From Iodobacter sp. (GTDB lineage: Bacteria; Pseudomonadota; Gammaproteobacteria; Burkholderiales; Chitinibacteraceae), in assembly GCF_025352645.1 (NCBI RefSeq), contig NZ_JANXSO010000040.1, forward strand, positions 1 through 34,134: a stretch of DNA of 34,134 bases. Direction: 5' to 3'. Both the position numbers and the translations under genes were made by a program. The notes under the pieces are model-generated. The model worked only from the letters and a program-made list of their open reading frames with translations, made no database searches and had not been told where the DNA came from. Position 1 is the stretch's first letter. Each line of letters starts with the position of its first letter. Shown in pieces: positions 1 through 7,507 of the stretch.

Positions 1-9
1 GCAGAAAAC

Positions 10-37
10 ACAAAAGCCACCCGAGGGTGGCTTTTGT
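10..37 (-). terminator. rpsI terminator
   Basis: A 12-13 bp perfect hairpin (arms 10-22 and 25-37) lies just past the rpsI stop codon. Read on the minus strand it is followed by a short T-rich stretch, so it fits an intrinsic terminator for the rplM-rpsI transcript. Confidence 0.8.
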
Positions 38-56
38 AGAAAGCAGTACCAGCGAA

Positions 57-449
57 TTAACGCTTGGAGAACTGTTTGCGACGACGAGCGCCGTGCAGAC
101 CCACTTTCTTACGTTCAACTTCACGAGCATCGCGAGTAACAAGACCTGCTGCTTTGAGGCTGCCTTTAAGAGCTGCATCAAATTCAATCAGAGCACGAGT
201 TACACCGTGACGGATCGCACCGGCTTGGCCGGTTTCACCACCACCAACAACATTAACCATAATGTCGAAGGATTCGAGGTTTGCGGTCAGTTCTAGAGGC
301 TGGCGTACTACCATGCGACTAGTTTCGCGAGGAAAGTAAGAATCAACCGGCTTGCCGTTGACTATGATATTGCCGCTACCCTTGGCTACGAACACACGAG
401 CAACTGCGCTCTTGCGACGGCCGGTACCGTAATAGTATTTACCTACCAT
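57..449 (-). CDS. rpsI: 30S ribosomal protein S9
   Basis: This is small-subunit ribosomal protein S9 (uS9), whose basic C-terminal tail reaches the P-site tRNA. The 130-residue product has the full family length. It opens with the typical [15 protein letters not shown] block, and it ends in the basic [11 protein letters not shown] tail expected of S9. A Shine-Dalgarno-like AAGGA lies about 10 bases before the ATG. The gene follows rplM by 34 bases on the same strand, the usual L13-S9 pair, so both are almost certainly co-transcribed from the rplM promoter. A hairpin terminator follows at 10-37. Nothing is unusual in the coding sequence. Confidence 0.97.
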   Translation of the reverse strand: MVGKYYYGTGRRKSAVARVFVAKGSGNIIVNGKPVDSYFPRETSRMVVRQPLELTANLESFDIMVNVVGGGETGQAGAIRHGVTRALIEFDAALKGSLKAAGLVTRDAREVERKKVGLHGARRRKQFSKR

Positions 450-483
450 GATACAAATTCCTTAGTAGAAAACGCGTTAACGC

Positions 484-912
484 TTAGATAGAAAAAGCTT
501 TAGGCTGTTGCGCGGTATGCGGATGTTCGCTACCTGCATAAACCTTCATCTTTTTGATCATAGCGTAGCCGAGAGGACCCTTTGGAAGCATGCCCTTAAC
601 AGCCATTTCTAGCACGCGACCCGGGAATTTTTCTTGCATCTCGGAAAAGGTGCGCTGGTAAATACCACCTGGGTGACCAGTGTGGCGGTAGTAAATTTTA
701 TCTGTTGCTTTGTTGCCGGTTACGCGGATCTTGTCTGCGTTCACCACCACGATGTGGTCACCACAGTCTACGTGAGGGGTGTACTCGGCTTTGTGCTTGC
801 CACGCAGGCGTTTAGCGACTTCAGCCGCGAGACGACCGAGAACCATATCGGTAGCATCAACAACGAACCACTCGCGCTTAACTTCGTGCGGCTTGGCAGA
901 AAAGGTTTTCAT
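484..912 (-). CDS. rplM: 50S ribosomal protein L13
   Basis: This is large-subunit protein L13 (uL13), an early assembly protein of the 50S subunit. The 142-residue product is full length and carries the family blocks [22 protein letters not shown] near residues 18-39 and [11 protein letters not shown] in the middle. A GGAAG Shine-Dalgarno sequence precedes the ATG. It is first in the rplM-rpsI operon. A strong sigma70-type promoter (TTGACA, 18 bp, TAAAAT) lies 38-68 bases upstream. In E. coli L13 represses its own operon at the mRNA level; whether that happens here cannot be seen from the sequence. Confidence 0.97.
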   Translation of the reverse strand: MKTFSAKPHEVKREWFVVDATDMVLGRLAAEVAKRLRGKHKAEYTPHVDCGDHIVVVNADKIRVTGNKATDKIYYRHTGHPGGIYQRTFSEMQEKFPGRVLEMAVKGMLPKGPLGYAMIKKMKVYAGSEHPHTAQQPKAFSI

Positions 913-950
913 GACTGCTCTTCCACGTTACGATTTTGAGAAAGTCGCGG

Positions 951-980
951 ATTTTATCTGAATCCGCATTTACTTGTCAA
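951..980 (-). promoter_or_regulatory. sigma70-type promoter of rplM-rpsI
   Basis: On the minus strand a perfect -35 TTGACA (975-980) is separated by 18 bp from TAAAAT (951-956). The predicted start is near 944, giving a leader of about 32 bases before the rplM ATG at 912. It lies downstream of the terminator at 1030-1058, so rplM has its own promoter independent of the upstream transcript. Confidence 0.75.
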
Positions 981-1029
981 ATCTGGTGACGTGTCATTTT
1001 GAAAATATGTTCCAAAATTGACCTCGTCT

Positions 1030-1058
1030 AAAAAAAACGCAACCCAATTGGATTGCGT
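1030..1058 (-). terminator. intrinsic terminator of the candidate small RNA
   Basis: The hairpin has arms 1037-1045 and 1050-1058, one internal mismatch and an AATT loop. On the minus strand it is followed by eight consecutive T (1037 down to 1030). No annotated gene upstream on this strand needs a terminator here. Confidence 0.7.
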
Positions 1059-1119
1059 GAAATCCCACCAAAATGGAGGATGGAGGAGACAACAACAAAG
1101 TAAAAAACACTCTGATGTT
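1030..1119 (-). ncRNA. candidate small RNA with CUCCUCC motif
   Basis: Between the divergent rplM and osmC-like genes the minus strand holds a complete transcription unit. A promoter lies at 1126-1154, the predicted start is near 1119, and an intrinsic terminator lies at 1030-1058. The terminator is a 22-base hairpin with one mismatch followed by eight T. The transcript would be about 90 bases. Its middle (1073-1090) reads GUCUCCUCCAUCCUCC, which resembles the 16S anti-Shine-Dalgarno sequence and would be single-stranded unless it pairs with the GGUGGG that follows. Such motifs occur in bacterial sRNAs that block ribosome binding sites. No convincing protein is encoded. The alternative is an attenuated rplM leader, but rplM has its own promoter downstream. 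The call is an inference from layout. Confidence 0.5.
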
Positions 1120-1125
1120 AGGGCC

Positions 1126-1154
1126 ATTATCGCGTGAGACAGAAAGCATGACAA
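1126..1154 (-). promoter_or_regulatory. sigma70-type promoter of the candidate small RNA
   Basis: On the minus strand -35 TTGTCA (1149-1154) and -10 GATAAT (1126-1131) are spaced by exactly 17 bp. Each box matches the consensus at five of six positions. The predicted start is an A at 1118 or 1119. Confidence 0.6.
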
Positions 1155-1251
1155 GACATTTTTGTGATGCAAAATACTAAGTGTCGCAATTTGCATGCAG
1201 CAAATGATGCGAATCATGCGTTAAAATCCCCGTCAACAAAGGGAGAAGCAC

Positions 1252-1671
1252 ATGAAAGTACGCGTGAAATGGGTAGAGGGAGTGAGTTTTTTAGCGCAGT
1301 CTGAATCGGGTCATTCGGTGCTAATGGATGGCCCGCCAGCAGGTGGCGGCCGCAATTTAGGCCCTAGGCCGATGGAAATGGTGCTGATGGGCACGGCAGG
1401 ATGCTCCACCTACGATGTGATCCATATTTTAAAGAAGAGCCGTGCCGACGTTAGAGACTGCGTAGTGGACGTAGAGGCAGAACGCGCAGAAACTGAGCCT
1501 AAAGTTTTTACTAAAATTCATTTGCATTACACCGTTACTGGAAAAGGTTTAAAGCCAGAACAAGTTGAAAGAGCCATCAAACTTTCTGCTGAAAAATATT
1601 GCTCTGCATCGATTATGTTGGCAAAAAGTGTGCTGATTACACACGATTTTGAAGTGATTGAAGCCGCATAA
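1252..1671 (+). CDS. OsmC/Ohr family protein
   Basis: This is an OsmC-fold protein (139 residues), a family of small cytoplasmic dimers that reduce organic hydroperoxides with a cysteine pair. The two family cysteines are visible: Cys51 in GTAGCSTYDV and Cys117 in EKYCSASIML. The order of domain elements and length fit the YhfA/OsmC branch more than Ohr. A clear GGGAG ribosome site precedes the ATG. It is a single gene, transcribed away from rplM and ending at a bidirectional terminator shared with the channel gene. The physiological substrate cannot be told from sequence. Confidence 0.88.
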   Translation: MKVRVKWVEGVSFLAQSESGHSVLMDGPPAGGGRNLGPRPMEMVLMGTAGCSTYDVIHILKKSRADVRDCVVDVEAERAETEPKVFTKIHLHYTVTGKGLKPEQVERAIKLSAEKYCSASIMLAKSVLITHDFEVIEAA

Positions 1672-1697
1672 AAAAACGCGCCATTGGCGCGTTTTTT
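1671..1697. terminator. bidirectional terminator
   Basis: A 12 bp perfect stem (1671-1682 and 1686-1697) has three loop bases. It carries six A on the left and six T on the right, so it can terminate the osmC-like gene from the left and the convergent channel gene from the right. Confidence 0.85.
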
Positions 1698-1699
1698 GG

Positions 1700-2548
1700 T
1701 TAATTACCTACTTCTATTTTGTTAGTAAGTGGCTGTGTTTTTTCAGGTTCGGTATTTTTTTCGGGTTTGGTATAAAGCCACACATAGGGCAAGCCAACAA
1801 AAATGGCACCGCCAACTAAATTGCCCAAAGTAACGGGCACTAAGTTGACCATGAAAAAGTGGCTCCAAGTCACATCAAAACCTGCCAACATTGCTGCAGG
1901 AATGAAGAACATATTGGCAATACTGTGCTCCATTCCTAAAGCCACAAAACCCATCACCGGCAGCCAAATCCCTACCATTCTGCCTAAAGTATCTTTAGCC
2001 GAATAACCTTGCCACGTTGCGATACAGACCAAAATATTAGCTAAAACCCCACGCATAAAACTCACCATAAAGGGGTTTTCTAATTTGTGGTGCGCCATAC
2101 TCAGTAGGTATTGAGTCCATGGTTGATCAGGGGTAAATAGATCGGTAGCGCTGGTGTAAGCCCATGCCGCAAAGCATGCACCAATAAAGTTGCCCAAATA
2201 AGAAACACACCAGACGCGCACCACCGTGCTTGGGCTCACTTTTTTACGCCATAACGACACCACTTGGGTGGCGCAATTGGAGGTAAATAAATCAGCCCCT
2301 GTTAGCACCACCGCAATAAAGCCCAACGGAAAAACGGTTCCAAATAAAAGTTTAGCGAGCCCAGGATTGCTCGCTTGTAACTCAGGCGAGCCCCCAGCAA
2401 CCACTAAGGCCAGCAGGCCGCCAAGCCCGATATAGACTCCGCCCATAATGGCCATCACCAGCAATCGGGCAAAAGGCAGCGCAGCTTTTTCTGACGCAGC
2501 GTGATCAACATAATCAACAACTTGCGCAGGTGAATTCATTTCAGACAT
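1700..2548 (-). CDS. formate/nitrite transporter family channel
   Basis: This is a pentameric inner-membrane channel of the FNT family (FocA/NirC), moving formate, nitrite or related small anions. The product is 282 residues, the usual length, with six hydrophobic segments. It has the family motifs GADLFTSN near residue 83, GMEHSIANMFF with the central histidine, and NLVPVTLGNLVGGA near the last helix. I choose the ATG at 2548. An in-frame TTG exists at 2560, but GGGG lies at good spacing before 2548. The gene stands alone, with no pyruvate-formate lyase or nitrite reductase next to it, so formate versus nitrite is undecided. Confidence 0.9.
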   Translation of the reverse strand: MSEMNSPAQVVDYVDHAASEKAALPFARLLVMAIMGGVYIGLGGLLALVVAGGSPELQASNPGLAKLLFGTVFPLGFIAVVLTGADLFTSNCATQVVSLWRKKVSPSTVVRVWCVSYLGNFIGACFAAWAYTSATDLFTPDQPWTQYLLSMAHHKLENPFMVSFMRGVLANILVCIATWQGYSAKDTLGRMVGIWLPVMGFVALGMEHSIANMFFIPAAMLAGFDVTWSHFFMVNLVPVTLGNLVGGAIFVGLPYVWLYTKPEKNTEPEKTQPLTNKIEVGN

Positions 2549-2676
2549 AAATGGCCCCAAATAACGTAGTAACGTGAATCGTTAATCAGCGTTATATCTG
2601 TAAGCCTAGGAGCAAATCTGTAAACTATTTACTCGTCATATACCCTATTTGAACTTGCTCTGATTTAGCGCAAATT

Positions 2677-3312
2677 TTAGAGTCGATAAGAAAGTGAAGT
2701 CATCACAATTGAGCTGAGTTGCATCACTTTTGCGATTGGAAACGGCAATGCCGCCGCACCTAGCTGTTCGGCTTTTTCGGCATGATGCGTTTCATCGATA
2801 TGCATCTGCGCCACAATCGCGCGGCTTTTTGCGTCTTGTTCTGGTAGCTGGCTTAAATGCGATTGCAAGTGTTCTGCAACTTGGCGCTCAGTTTCGGCTA
2901 AAAACCCCAGATTCCACTTATCCCCAATCACTCCTGCCGTCACCCCAATCGCAAGAGAACCCGCATACCACAAAGGGTTTAATAAGCTTTTATGGCTACC
3001 CAAATCAGCAATCCTTGCCTCAGTCCAAGCCAGATGCTCGACTTCTTCGTGCGCCGCTTCACGCAGCGCATCACGGGTAGCTGGGTTACGCGCAGTGAGC
3101 GCTTGGCCTTGATAAAGTGCTTGAGCGCACACCTCGCCACAATGATTGACCCGCATCAAACCCGCAGCATGCTGCTTTTCTGCGGCAGTCATTTCCAGCT
3201 CGGCAACACTGGCATCAGGATGAGGGCGCACGCTCTGCGCGGAGGCGGCTAGGGTTCTAAGCACGGTATCAAATTCAGAAATAAACTGATCGATTGAAGG
3301 TAATTTCAACAT
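2677..3312 (-). CDS. coq7: 2-polyprenyl-3-methyl-6-methoxybenzoquinol hydroxylase Coq7
   Basis: Coq7 is the di-iron monooxygenase for the last hydroxylation of the ubiquinone ring (C6 of demethoxyubiquinol), acting at the membrane surface. The 211-residue protein has the ferritin-like iron ligands. These are Glu in VNHCGEV, the EAAHEEVEHLAW helix with its ExxH, Glu in LAETERQVAEH, and the final MHIDETHHAEKA with another ExxH. Many betaproteobacteria use Coq7 instead of the flavin enzyme UbiF. Three more ubiquinone genes lie at 16395-19388. It is divergent from the exported cyclophilin gene at 3460 and appears monocistronic. Confidence 0.95.
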   Translation of the reverse strand: MLKLPSIDQFISEFDTVLRTLAASAQSVRPHPDASVAELEMTAAEKQHAAGLMRVNHCGEVCAQALYQGQALTARNPATRDALREAAHEEVEHLAWTEARIADLGSHKSLLNPLWYAGSLAIGVTAGVIGDKWNLGFLAETERQVAEHLQSHLSQLPEQDAKSRAIVAQMHIDETHHAEKAEQLGAAALPFPIAKVMQLSSIVMTSLSYRL

Positions 3313-3390
3313 GGCGGCAACTATCCTTGGAATATTACGATTTTACCCCAGAAAAGCCTTAGATACCGAGCAAAGCAAATACCGGCGTGG

Positions 3391-3418
3391 CTTGCTACGG
3401 GTGAAGGTCTGTTATAAT
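3391..3418 (+). promoter_or_regulatory. candidate promoter of the exported cyclophilin gene
   Basis: A perfect TATAAT (3413-3418) preceded by TG one base upstream forms an extended -10 element. The best -35 candidate, TTGCTA at 3392-3397, is only 15 bp away. The start would lie about 35 bases before the ATG at 3460. Confidence 0.5.
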
Positions 3419-3459
3419 TGCCGCGAAATTCACCTTGATCCTTTTTGCAGGAATGCACG

Positions 3460-4029
3460 ATGAAACGTCTAATTATTGCAACAAGCCTTGTCTTAGCTAG
3501 CCTGAGCGCATTTGCCGCAAATCCACAGGTAGAATTGATCACATCAAAAGGCAAGGTCGTGATTGAGCTTTACCCAGAAAAAGCCCCGCTTACCGTGGCA
3601 AATTTTTTGCAATACGTTAAAGATAAGCAATACGACGGCACCATTTTTCACCGTGTAATTAAAGACTTTATGATTCAAGGCGGTGGCATGGACGACAAAA
3701 TGGCCGAAAAGCCAACGCGCCCACCGGTTACAAATGAAGCCAAAATCGCCTTTGAAAAAGGCTTGAAAAATGATCGAGGCACTGTTGCGATGGCCAGAAC
3801 CGCTAATCCTGATTCCGCCACCGCACAATTTTTTATTAATTCAAAGAACAACGATTTTTTAAATTACCCAAGCCGTGATGGCTTTGGCTACACCGTATTT
3901 GGCAAAGTAATTTCTGGCTTGCCTGTAGTTGATCAAATTAGCGTTAGCCCAACCGCGCCAGGTGATGTGCCAGTCAATACCATTACCATTCAATCTGCGC
4001 GCGAGCTTAGCAAAAAGTCAGGCAAATAA
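3460..4029 (+). CDS. ppiA: periplasmic peptidyl-prolyl cis-trans isomerase (cyclophilin)
   Basis: This cyclophilin catalyses cis-trans isomerisation of proline peptide bonds. The N-terminus is a signal peptide with a KR start, a hydrophobic core and a likely cut after AFA near residue 20, so the enzyme acts in the periplasm. Family motifs visible include FHRVIKDFMIQGGG, VAMARTANPDSATAQFFIN and the GYTVFGKV strand. The mature part is the short bacterial single-domain form. I use the ATG at 3460, preceded by AGGA; a TTG in frame at 3445 would spoil the signal peptide. The next gene at 4133 is its cytoplasmic paralog. Confidence 0.93.
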   Translation: MKRLIIATSLVLASLSAFAANPQVELITSKGKVVIELYPEKAPLTVANFLQYVKDKQYDGTIFHRVIKDFMIQGGGMDDKMAEKPTRPPVTNEAKIAFEKGLKNDRGTVAMARTANPDSATAQFFINSKNNDFLNYPSRDGFGYTVFGKVISGLPVVDQISVSPTAPGDVPVNTITIQSARELSKKSGK

Positions 4030-4132
4030 TTTTTTAGCTACCCTGATTTCAGTAATTTTGGCTTTATTTTAACCATTTTAATTATTTATCATTCCAATTA
4101 GTCAGGAATGATTACTCAAAAGGAAAAACACC

Positions 4133-4636
4133 ATGAGCAATGTAAAACTCACCACCACTTTTGGCGACATCATCGTTGAACTGAATGCAGAAAAAGCACC
4201 GCTTACCGTAGCTAATTTCTTGCAATATGTAGAAGAAGGTCATTACGACGGCACGATCTTCCACCGCATTATTGATGGTTTTATGGTGCAGGGCGGTGGT
4301 TTTGCCCCAGGCATGGACGAAAAGAAAGAAGGCCGTGCACCGATCAAAAACGAAGCTGCCAATGGTCTCAAAAACGACGCTTACACACTGGCAATGGCGC
4401 GTACTCCAGATCCACATTCTGCTTCTTCGCAATTCTTTATCAACGTTGCTAATAACGATTTCCTGAATTACCAAAGCGCTACAGCGCAAGGCTTCGGCTA
4501 CTGCGTATTTGCTAAGGTTATCGAAGGCAAAGAAGTGGTTGATCAGCTCAAAAACGTTAAAACGGGCAGCAAAGGCTTTCACCAAGATGTGCCTAAAGAA
4601 GATGTGATGATTATCAAGGCTGAAGTTTTAGCTTAA
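4133..4636 (+). CDS. ppiB: cytoplasmic peptidyl-prolyl cis-trans isomerase B
   Basis: This is a cyclophilin of 167 residues without signal peptide, the typical PpiB length. It has [15 protein letters not shown] with the catalytic arginine, [20 protein letters not shown], and [18 protein letters not shown] strong AAAGGAAA ribosome site lies before the ATG. It follows the exported paralog by 103 bases. Both share [14 protein letters not shown] and similar codons there, which points to an ancestral tandem duplication with later targeting change. The inverted repeat at 4648-4677 just after its stop could end the transcript, though without a T-run. Confidence 0.95.
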   Translation: MSNVKLTTTFGDIIVELNAEKAPLTVANFLQYVEEGHYDGTIFHRIIDGFMVQGGGFAPGMDEKKEGRAPIKNEAANGLKNDAYTLAMARTPDPHSASSQFFINVANNDFLNYQSATAQGFGYCVFAKVIEGKEVVDQLKNVKTGSKGFHQDVPKEDVMIIKAEVLA

Positions 4637-4647
4637 AAATATAAAAA

Positions 4648-4728
4648 TGTAGAGTGGGCAGCTCTGCCCGCTCTACATTCAATGCAGCCTTGTGCCCGCA
4701 TGGGCAGGCAAACCTTGCCCACCCTACA
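4648..4728. repeat. intergenic inverted-repeat element (TGTAGRGTGGGCA type)
   Basis: This 81 bp block has 13-base ends, TGTAGAGTGGGCA at 4648-4660 and TGCCCACCCTACA at 4716-4728, inverted with one mismatch. Inside the left part is a 14 bp hairpin (4648-4661 with 4664-4677). The same end sequence recurs at 23751 and 23946-23958, and a degenerate form after 30262. It fills nearly the whole gap between ppiB and lpxH. Confidence 0.65.
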
Positions 4729-4747
4729 ATGACATCGCCCCTCCCCT

Positions 4748-5479
4748 ATGTCCGCCCCCATTTTATTTATCTCTGATCTACACCTCTCCCCCGCCGACCC
4801 AGCCACGACGGCTGCTTTCCATGCCTTTTTGCAAGGCCCTGCACGCAACGCCAGTGCGCTCTATATTCTTGGGGATTTATTTGAATTTTGGATTGGCGAT
4901 GATGGCTTAGACGAGGCTTTTAATGCCGAGATTGTGGCGGCGATTGCCCAATTAGCTGAGCAAAAAATTGCAGTGTTTTTTTTAGCAGGGAATCGAGATT
5001 TTTTACCAGGGCAGCGCTTTGCTGATGCCGCTAGGCTAACCATTCTTAACGATCCAAGCTTAGTGCAGCTATTCGGCCAGAACGTATTAATCGCGCATGG
5101 CGATGCGCTATGCACCGACGATCTAGCTTACCAGCGCTTTCGCCGTATCGTACGTCACCCATGGGTACAAAGCTTATTTCTGGCGCTACCACGACGTTGG
5201 CGTTTAGCGCAGGTTGAGAAGCTGCGCGCACGCTCTAAAGAATCAAATCAAATGAAGCGTAGCGATGTGATGGATGTAAACACAGCTGCCGTCGCCAGCT
5301 TAATGCAACAGCACCACGTCCAGACACTGATCCACGGCCATACCCACCGCCCCGCACTCCATACGCTGACCCAAGGCCAACGCTGGGTGCTACCCGACTG
5401 GTATCAAGGCAAGGGTGGCTATTTATGCGTGCAGGCCAGCGGCATCAGCATGCATCAGCTTGATGGCAGAGCGTTTTAA
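4748..5479 (+). CDS. lpxH: UDP-2,3-diacylglucosamine hydrolase
   Basis: LpxH is the metallophosphoesterase that cleaves UDP-2,3-diacylglucosamine to lipid X and UMP in lipid A synthesis, on the cytoplasmic face of the inner membrane. The 243-residue product shows the calcineurin-type metal motifs in order: DLHLSP (Asp10, His12), GDLFEFWIGDD near residue 42, GNRDF near 80, AHGDAL near 116, and GHTHRP near 197. The ATG at 4748 gives the usual N-terminus, but there is no evident Shine-Dalgarno sequence. The 20 bases upstream are C-rich and border an intergenic repeat element. It converges on the bestrophin-like gene with only four bases between the stops. Confidence 0.95.
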   Translation: MSAPILFISDLHLSPADPATTAAFHAFLQGPARNASALYILGDLFEFWIGDDGLDEAFNAEIVAAIAQLAEQKIAVFFLAGNRDFLPGQRFADAARLTILNDPSLVQLFGQNVLIAHGDALCTDDLAYQRFRRIVRHPWVQSLFLALPRRWRLAQVEKLRARSKESNQMKRSDVMDVNTAAVASLMQQHHVQTLIHGHTHRPALHTLTQGQRWVLPDWYQGKGGYLCVQASGISMHQLDGRAF

Positions 5480-5483
5480 ACGC

Positions 5484-6407
5484 TTAATCCAAAATATAAT
5501 TTTTTTGCGGCAATAAAGCAGGCGGTAAAACCGTTTCGCCTCGCATTTCTAACAGGCTACGCTCAATAGTGCGGCAAATGGCATTGAGTGCTAAATCATT
5601 TGGCTCGAAACCAAAGGGCAATTCTAAAGAGCTTGCAATATGCTCTAGCGCCATAAAAGTATAGGCAATAAACACTGTAATTAACGGCGTAAGAACGCCA
5701 CAGCTATCCACTAAGCCTAGCGGCAACAGTATGCAATACGTATAAATAGTACGGTGAATCAATACGCTATAGGCATAAGGGATAGGCGTAGTCATAATCC
5801 GCTCGCAGCCGCCTTGAATATCCGATAATTTATTTAAATTAGTATCCATTGCCTGAAATAAAATAACGTCTATTTCCCCAGATCGATACCATATTGATAA
5901 AGATTGCGCCAATTTCACTAAAATCATCGAAGGAATAAAACGCGCAGTGCTTAGCTCTTTAGCCAGTGGATAGGGTAATAAGCGATGCAAATCGGCACGG
6001 GGATCAGTACAGCGTAATTGGTGATTTAACGCATAGGCAAAGGCTTGTAATAATTGAGAGAACTCATAAAGTTTAGGGTCATCTACCCGTAAACGAGTCA
6101 TCGACATTGCTTGCCGCTGCAAGGAGCGGGCATTAATTAATAGCGATCCCCATAGCTTACGTGCCTCCCAATAGCGTTCATAACTTGAGCTATTTCTAAA
6201 GCCCAAAAAGATCGCCAGTGCTAGCCCAATTAAGCTAAAAGCACCAATCGATAATTGCAGACCAAAACCTTGAGTAAAGCGATGAAAAATCACAATACTC
6301 AATGCAATAGTGAGCACTAACACTAGCCGAGGAAAAATAGCCGGCAAAATAGAACCCCGCCAAGCTAATATCAGGCGGAACCAATGTACGGGGGGATGAA
6401 CGATCAT
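5484..6407 (-). CDS. bestrophin-like (YneE/RFP-TM family) membrane protein
   Basis: Bacterial bestrophin homologs form pentameric ion channels in the inner membrane. This 307-residue protein begins HPPVHWFRLILAWRGSILP and has a following hydrophobic pair (about residues 25-70) ending in LGFRNSSSYERYWEARKLWG, the most conserved block of the family. Two further membrane segments lie near residues 215-250. Length fits the family. The ion it carries cannot be inferred. It is probably monocistronic, with 242 bases between it and ispF upstream. Confidence 0.88.
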   Translation of the reverse strand: MIVHPPVHWFRLILAWRGSILPAIFPRLVLVLTIALSIVIFHRFTQGFGLQLSIGAFSLIGLALAIFLGFRNSSSYERYWEARKLWGSLLINARSLQRQAMSMTRLRVDDPKLYEFSQLLQAFAYALNHQLRCTDPRADLHRLLPYPLAKELSTARFIPSMILVKLAQSLSIWYRSGEIDVILFQAMDTNLNKLSDIQGGCERIMTTPIPYAYSVLIHRTIYTYCILLPLGLVDSCGVLTPLITVFIAYTFMALEHIASSLELPFGFEPNDLALNAICRTIERSLLEMRGETVLPPALLPQKNYILD

Positions 6408-6649
6408 TGCGAATACTTTATTTTAAATAAGCGCGTTGAGGATACGCCTAAATAAAAGCATAAAAAAGTAAAATAAATACCGATAAAATCAAATCAAATT
6501 GATTGATTTTTATAATACCCAGATGAATTGCTTGCGCATCACCCTATTTATGCAGATTAACTAAATATTAAAATTCAAAGCAAACAATAGTGGCTCGCTT
6601 TTCGCCCACGCTGAGGTACAACGTGGGCAAAATTGCCCCTTCAAACCGC
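6408..6649. other. intergenic region between the bestrophin-like gene and ispF
   Basis: These 242 bases are AT-rich on the left, which should hold the promoter of the bestrophin-like gene. On the right is a hairpin with arms GCCCACG (6604-6610) and CGTGGGC (6622-6628). The hairpin may end the ispF operon, but it lacks a T-run. I see no gene here. Confidence 0.4.
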
Positions 6650-7126
6650 TTAATCCGCAGCTAGTAGCAAGCACACTGCCTGTGCTTCTACTGCTTCAGA
6701 CGCACCTACAGGGCCAAGCTTCTCATAGGTTTTGGCCTTTACATTCACGGCAGCCACATCCACACCAAGATCGGCGGCGATATTGGCCACCATGGCCGCA
6801 ATATGCGGTGCCATTTTAGGCTGCTGAATCAAGATTGACGCATCCACATTACCCACCTTCCAGCCTGCTTCCCGCACGCGGCGCACCGCCTCGCGCAGCA
6901 AAACGCGGCTATCCGCGCCTTTAAATTCGATTGCTGTATCAGGAAAATGCCGGCCAATATCACCCAAACCGGCCCCTCCCAGCACCGCATCGGTAATCGC
7001 ATGCAGTAGCGCATCAGCATCAGAATGACCGAGTAATCCCTTATCAAAGGGAATATCCACCCCGCCCAAAATTAATTTACGCCCTTCTACCAGACGATGT
7101 ACGTCCCAACCTTGCCCTATTCTCAT
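6650..7126 (-). CDS. ispF: 2-C-methyl-D-erythritol 2,4-cyclodiphosphate synthase
   Basis: IspF makes the cyclic diphosphate in the MEP pathway for isoprenoids, working as a zinc-dependent trimer. The 158-residue protein has the metal ligands Asp8 and His10 in GWDVH, then [15 protein letters not shown] with the third histidine, and GDIGRHFPD. Near the C-terminus [19 protein letters not shown] stands in for the usual EKLG-x-x-GR block. It lies last in the rnhA-dnaQ-ispD operon, but is separated from ispD by an unrelated small gene. In many bacteria ispD and ispF are adjacent or fused. Confidence 0.96.
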   Translation of the reverse strand: MRIGQGWDVHRLVEGRKLILGGVDIPFDKGLLGHSDADALLHAITDAVLGGAGLGDIGRHFPDTAIEFKGADSRVLLREAVRRVREAGWKVGNVDASILIQQPKMAPHIAAMVANIAADLGVDVAAVNVKAKTYEKLGPVGASEAVEAQAVCLLLAAD

Positions 7127-7138
7127 AGTTTTCTCTTA

Positions 7139-7507
7139 TTAATTTGCTGATGGGCCCAGATGCTCATGAATAATGACCCACTCCCCACTATCATTCACAA
7201 TAACGGTTGTTCCTCGCCCGCTGCCTTGCTCGCTCACCCCGTCAATCAGGCCAGACCAATTAAACTCATAAGTGCAAGTTGCACAAAGTTCACTGACATA
7301 GATCCAGACAAGGTTCTTAATTAAATAATGCTCGCTTTTAATTAAGTCAAAAGTCTTAGTCACGGCAGCTTCAATTGCAGCCTTACCCAAATAAGTGCCC
7401 TCACTAAAAATAAAGCATGCATCCTGATGAATAAGCGGCGCAACTTTATTCCAGTCCTGAGTGGCTAGGGCATTTTTATAATCAGACAATAGTTTTTCAT
7501 AAGCCAT
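7139..7507 (-). CDS. NTF2-like (SnoaL/DUF4440-type) protein
   Basis: This is a 122-residue protein of the NTF2-like cone fold, which binds small ligands or acts as enzyme or subunit in many contexts. The start YEKLLSDYKNALATQDWNKVAPLIHQDACFIFSEGTYLGKAAIEAAV is typical. The end carries the strands VIVNDSGEWVIIHEHLGP. Its start codon overlaps the ispD stop by one base (TAATG), and ispF follows after 12 bases, so it is translationally coupled inside an isoprenoid operon. No catalytic residue can be assigned and I do not know its role. The position between ispD and ispF is the most telling fact about it. Confidence 0.8.
   Translation of the reverse strand: MAYEKLLSDYKNALATQDWNKVAPLIHQDACFIFSEGTYLGKAAIEAAVTKTFDLIKSEHYLIKNLVWIYVSELCATCTYEFNWSGLIDGVSEQGSGRGTTVIVNDSGEWVIIHEHLGPSAN

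Noticed and set aside
954-1217. 87-residue open frame on the minus strand between rplM and the OsmC gene
   Set aside because: It has a cysteine-rich, disordered-looking composition with no family, it runs through the terminator hairpin and both promoters, and it has no ribosome site.
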